64,000 bases of DNA from an uncultured Brachybacterium sp. (GTDB lineage: Bacteria; Actinomycetota; Actinomycetes; Actinomycetales; Dermabacteraceae), in NCBI RefSeq assembly GCF_947500705.1, contig NZ_CANMSY010000001.1:1-64000 (forward strand). Direction: 5' to 3'. The position numbers and the translations under genes were made by a program. Within the stretch, counting starts at the first letter, position 1; the number at the start of each line of letters is the position of its first letter. This document shows, piece by piece, positions 63,951-64,000 of this stretch. The notes beneath the pieces are model-generated. The model was given only the letters and a program-made list of their open reading frames with translations. It made no database searches and was not told the DNA's origin.

Positions 63951-64000
63951 AGGACGTGCGCGGACGCACCGCAGGGCGGATCGTGCAGGGAGCACCCCTG

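Overview
The window is chromosomal DNA of a high-GC actinobacterium. Several features fit Micrococcales, and Brachybacterium or a close relative is my best guess (inference). These are the infC-rpmI-rplT cluster beside a DUF1844 gene, a his operon with an actinobacterial PriA-type isomerase and an SseB gene, a monomeric isocitrate dehydrogenase, a phosphoketolase, and many genes whose -10 element lies only 6-7 nt before the start codon (leaderless mRNAs). No rRNA, tRNA, CRISPR array, prophage or plasmid function was seen. Nothing here is clearly a new system. The more unusual pieces are a formaldehyde module with its own fused regulator, several recombination scars, two minisatellites and an extracellular flavinylation pair.

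Layout. 1-4.6 kb: a LuxR-type regulator fused to a histidine-kinase-like ATPase domain, divergent from hxlB-hxlA (ribulose monophosphate formaldehyde fixation), with a glutathione-independent formaldehyde dehydrogenase facing them. 4.8-7.5 kb: a UvrA-like ABC ATPase. 7.5-10.2 kb: a gene-poor, scarred stretch with an 8-bp minisatellite, a PfpI-family gene, an ABM-domain gene, an IS3 transposase remnant, a fragment of a second UvrA-like gene and a truncated NAD(P)-binding gene. 10.3-14.8 kb: an XRE/MmyB regulator, ApbE plus an FMN-binding lipoprotein, then aldo/keto reductase, CMD-family and SDR genes. 15-17.2 kb: a CopD-CtaG fusion membrane protein overlapping a TrmH-type rRNA methyltransferase gene. 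18-19.6 kb: the infC-rpmI-rplT operon, with infC starting at AUC. 19.7-21.2 kb: DUF4352 and DUF1844 proteins.

21.2-29.9 kb: the histidine operon on the minus strand (hisD, hisC, hisB, hypothetical, hisH, 52-aa membrane protein, priA, sseB-like). Between hisD and hisC it is split by a forward DUF3054 gene, a glucoamylase-family gene with a damaged 5' end, and a scrap of an ABC sugar permease. 30-32 kb: a ZIP transporter and a lipoprotein. 32.3-34.5 kb: icd behind a perfect 16-bp palindrome. 34.8-41.3 kb: hydrolase, TauE permease, flavohaemoprotein, DUF488, thiol peroxidase, PPK2 and a frame-broken amidohydrolase. 41.3-43.9 kb: a PepSY lipoprotein coupled to two GT2 glycosyltransferases. 44.4-48.7 kb: a PRC-barrel/DUF2382 protein, phosphoketolase and a frameshifted GNAT gene. 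48.8-52.6 kb: acylphosphatase, a 9-bp minisatellite, MFS, an NAD(P)-binding protein and DUF808. 52.7-57.4 kb: a phosphoribosyltransferase and the fructose PTS operon (fruR-fruK-fruA). 57.6-64 kb: a YwaF-like membrane protein, GH92 mannosidase, a small membrane protein, thymidine kinase and Mug glycosylase.

Functionally, the metabolic genes suggest a sugar-using heterotroph (fructose PTS, phosphoketolase, GH92 and glucoamylase-family glycosidases) with defences against formaldehyde, nitric oxide and peroxides. Start codons were chosen from ribosome-binding sites, TANNNT-start spacing and family alignment recalled from memory. No database search was possible.
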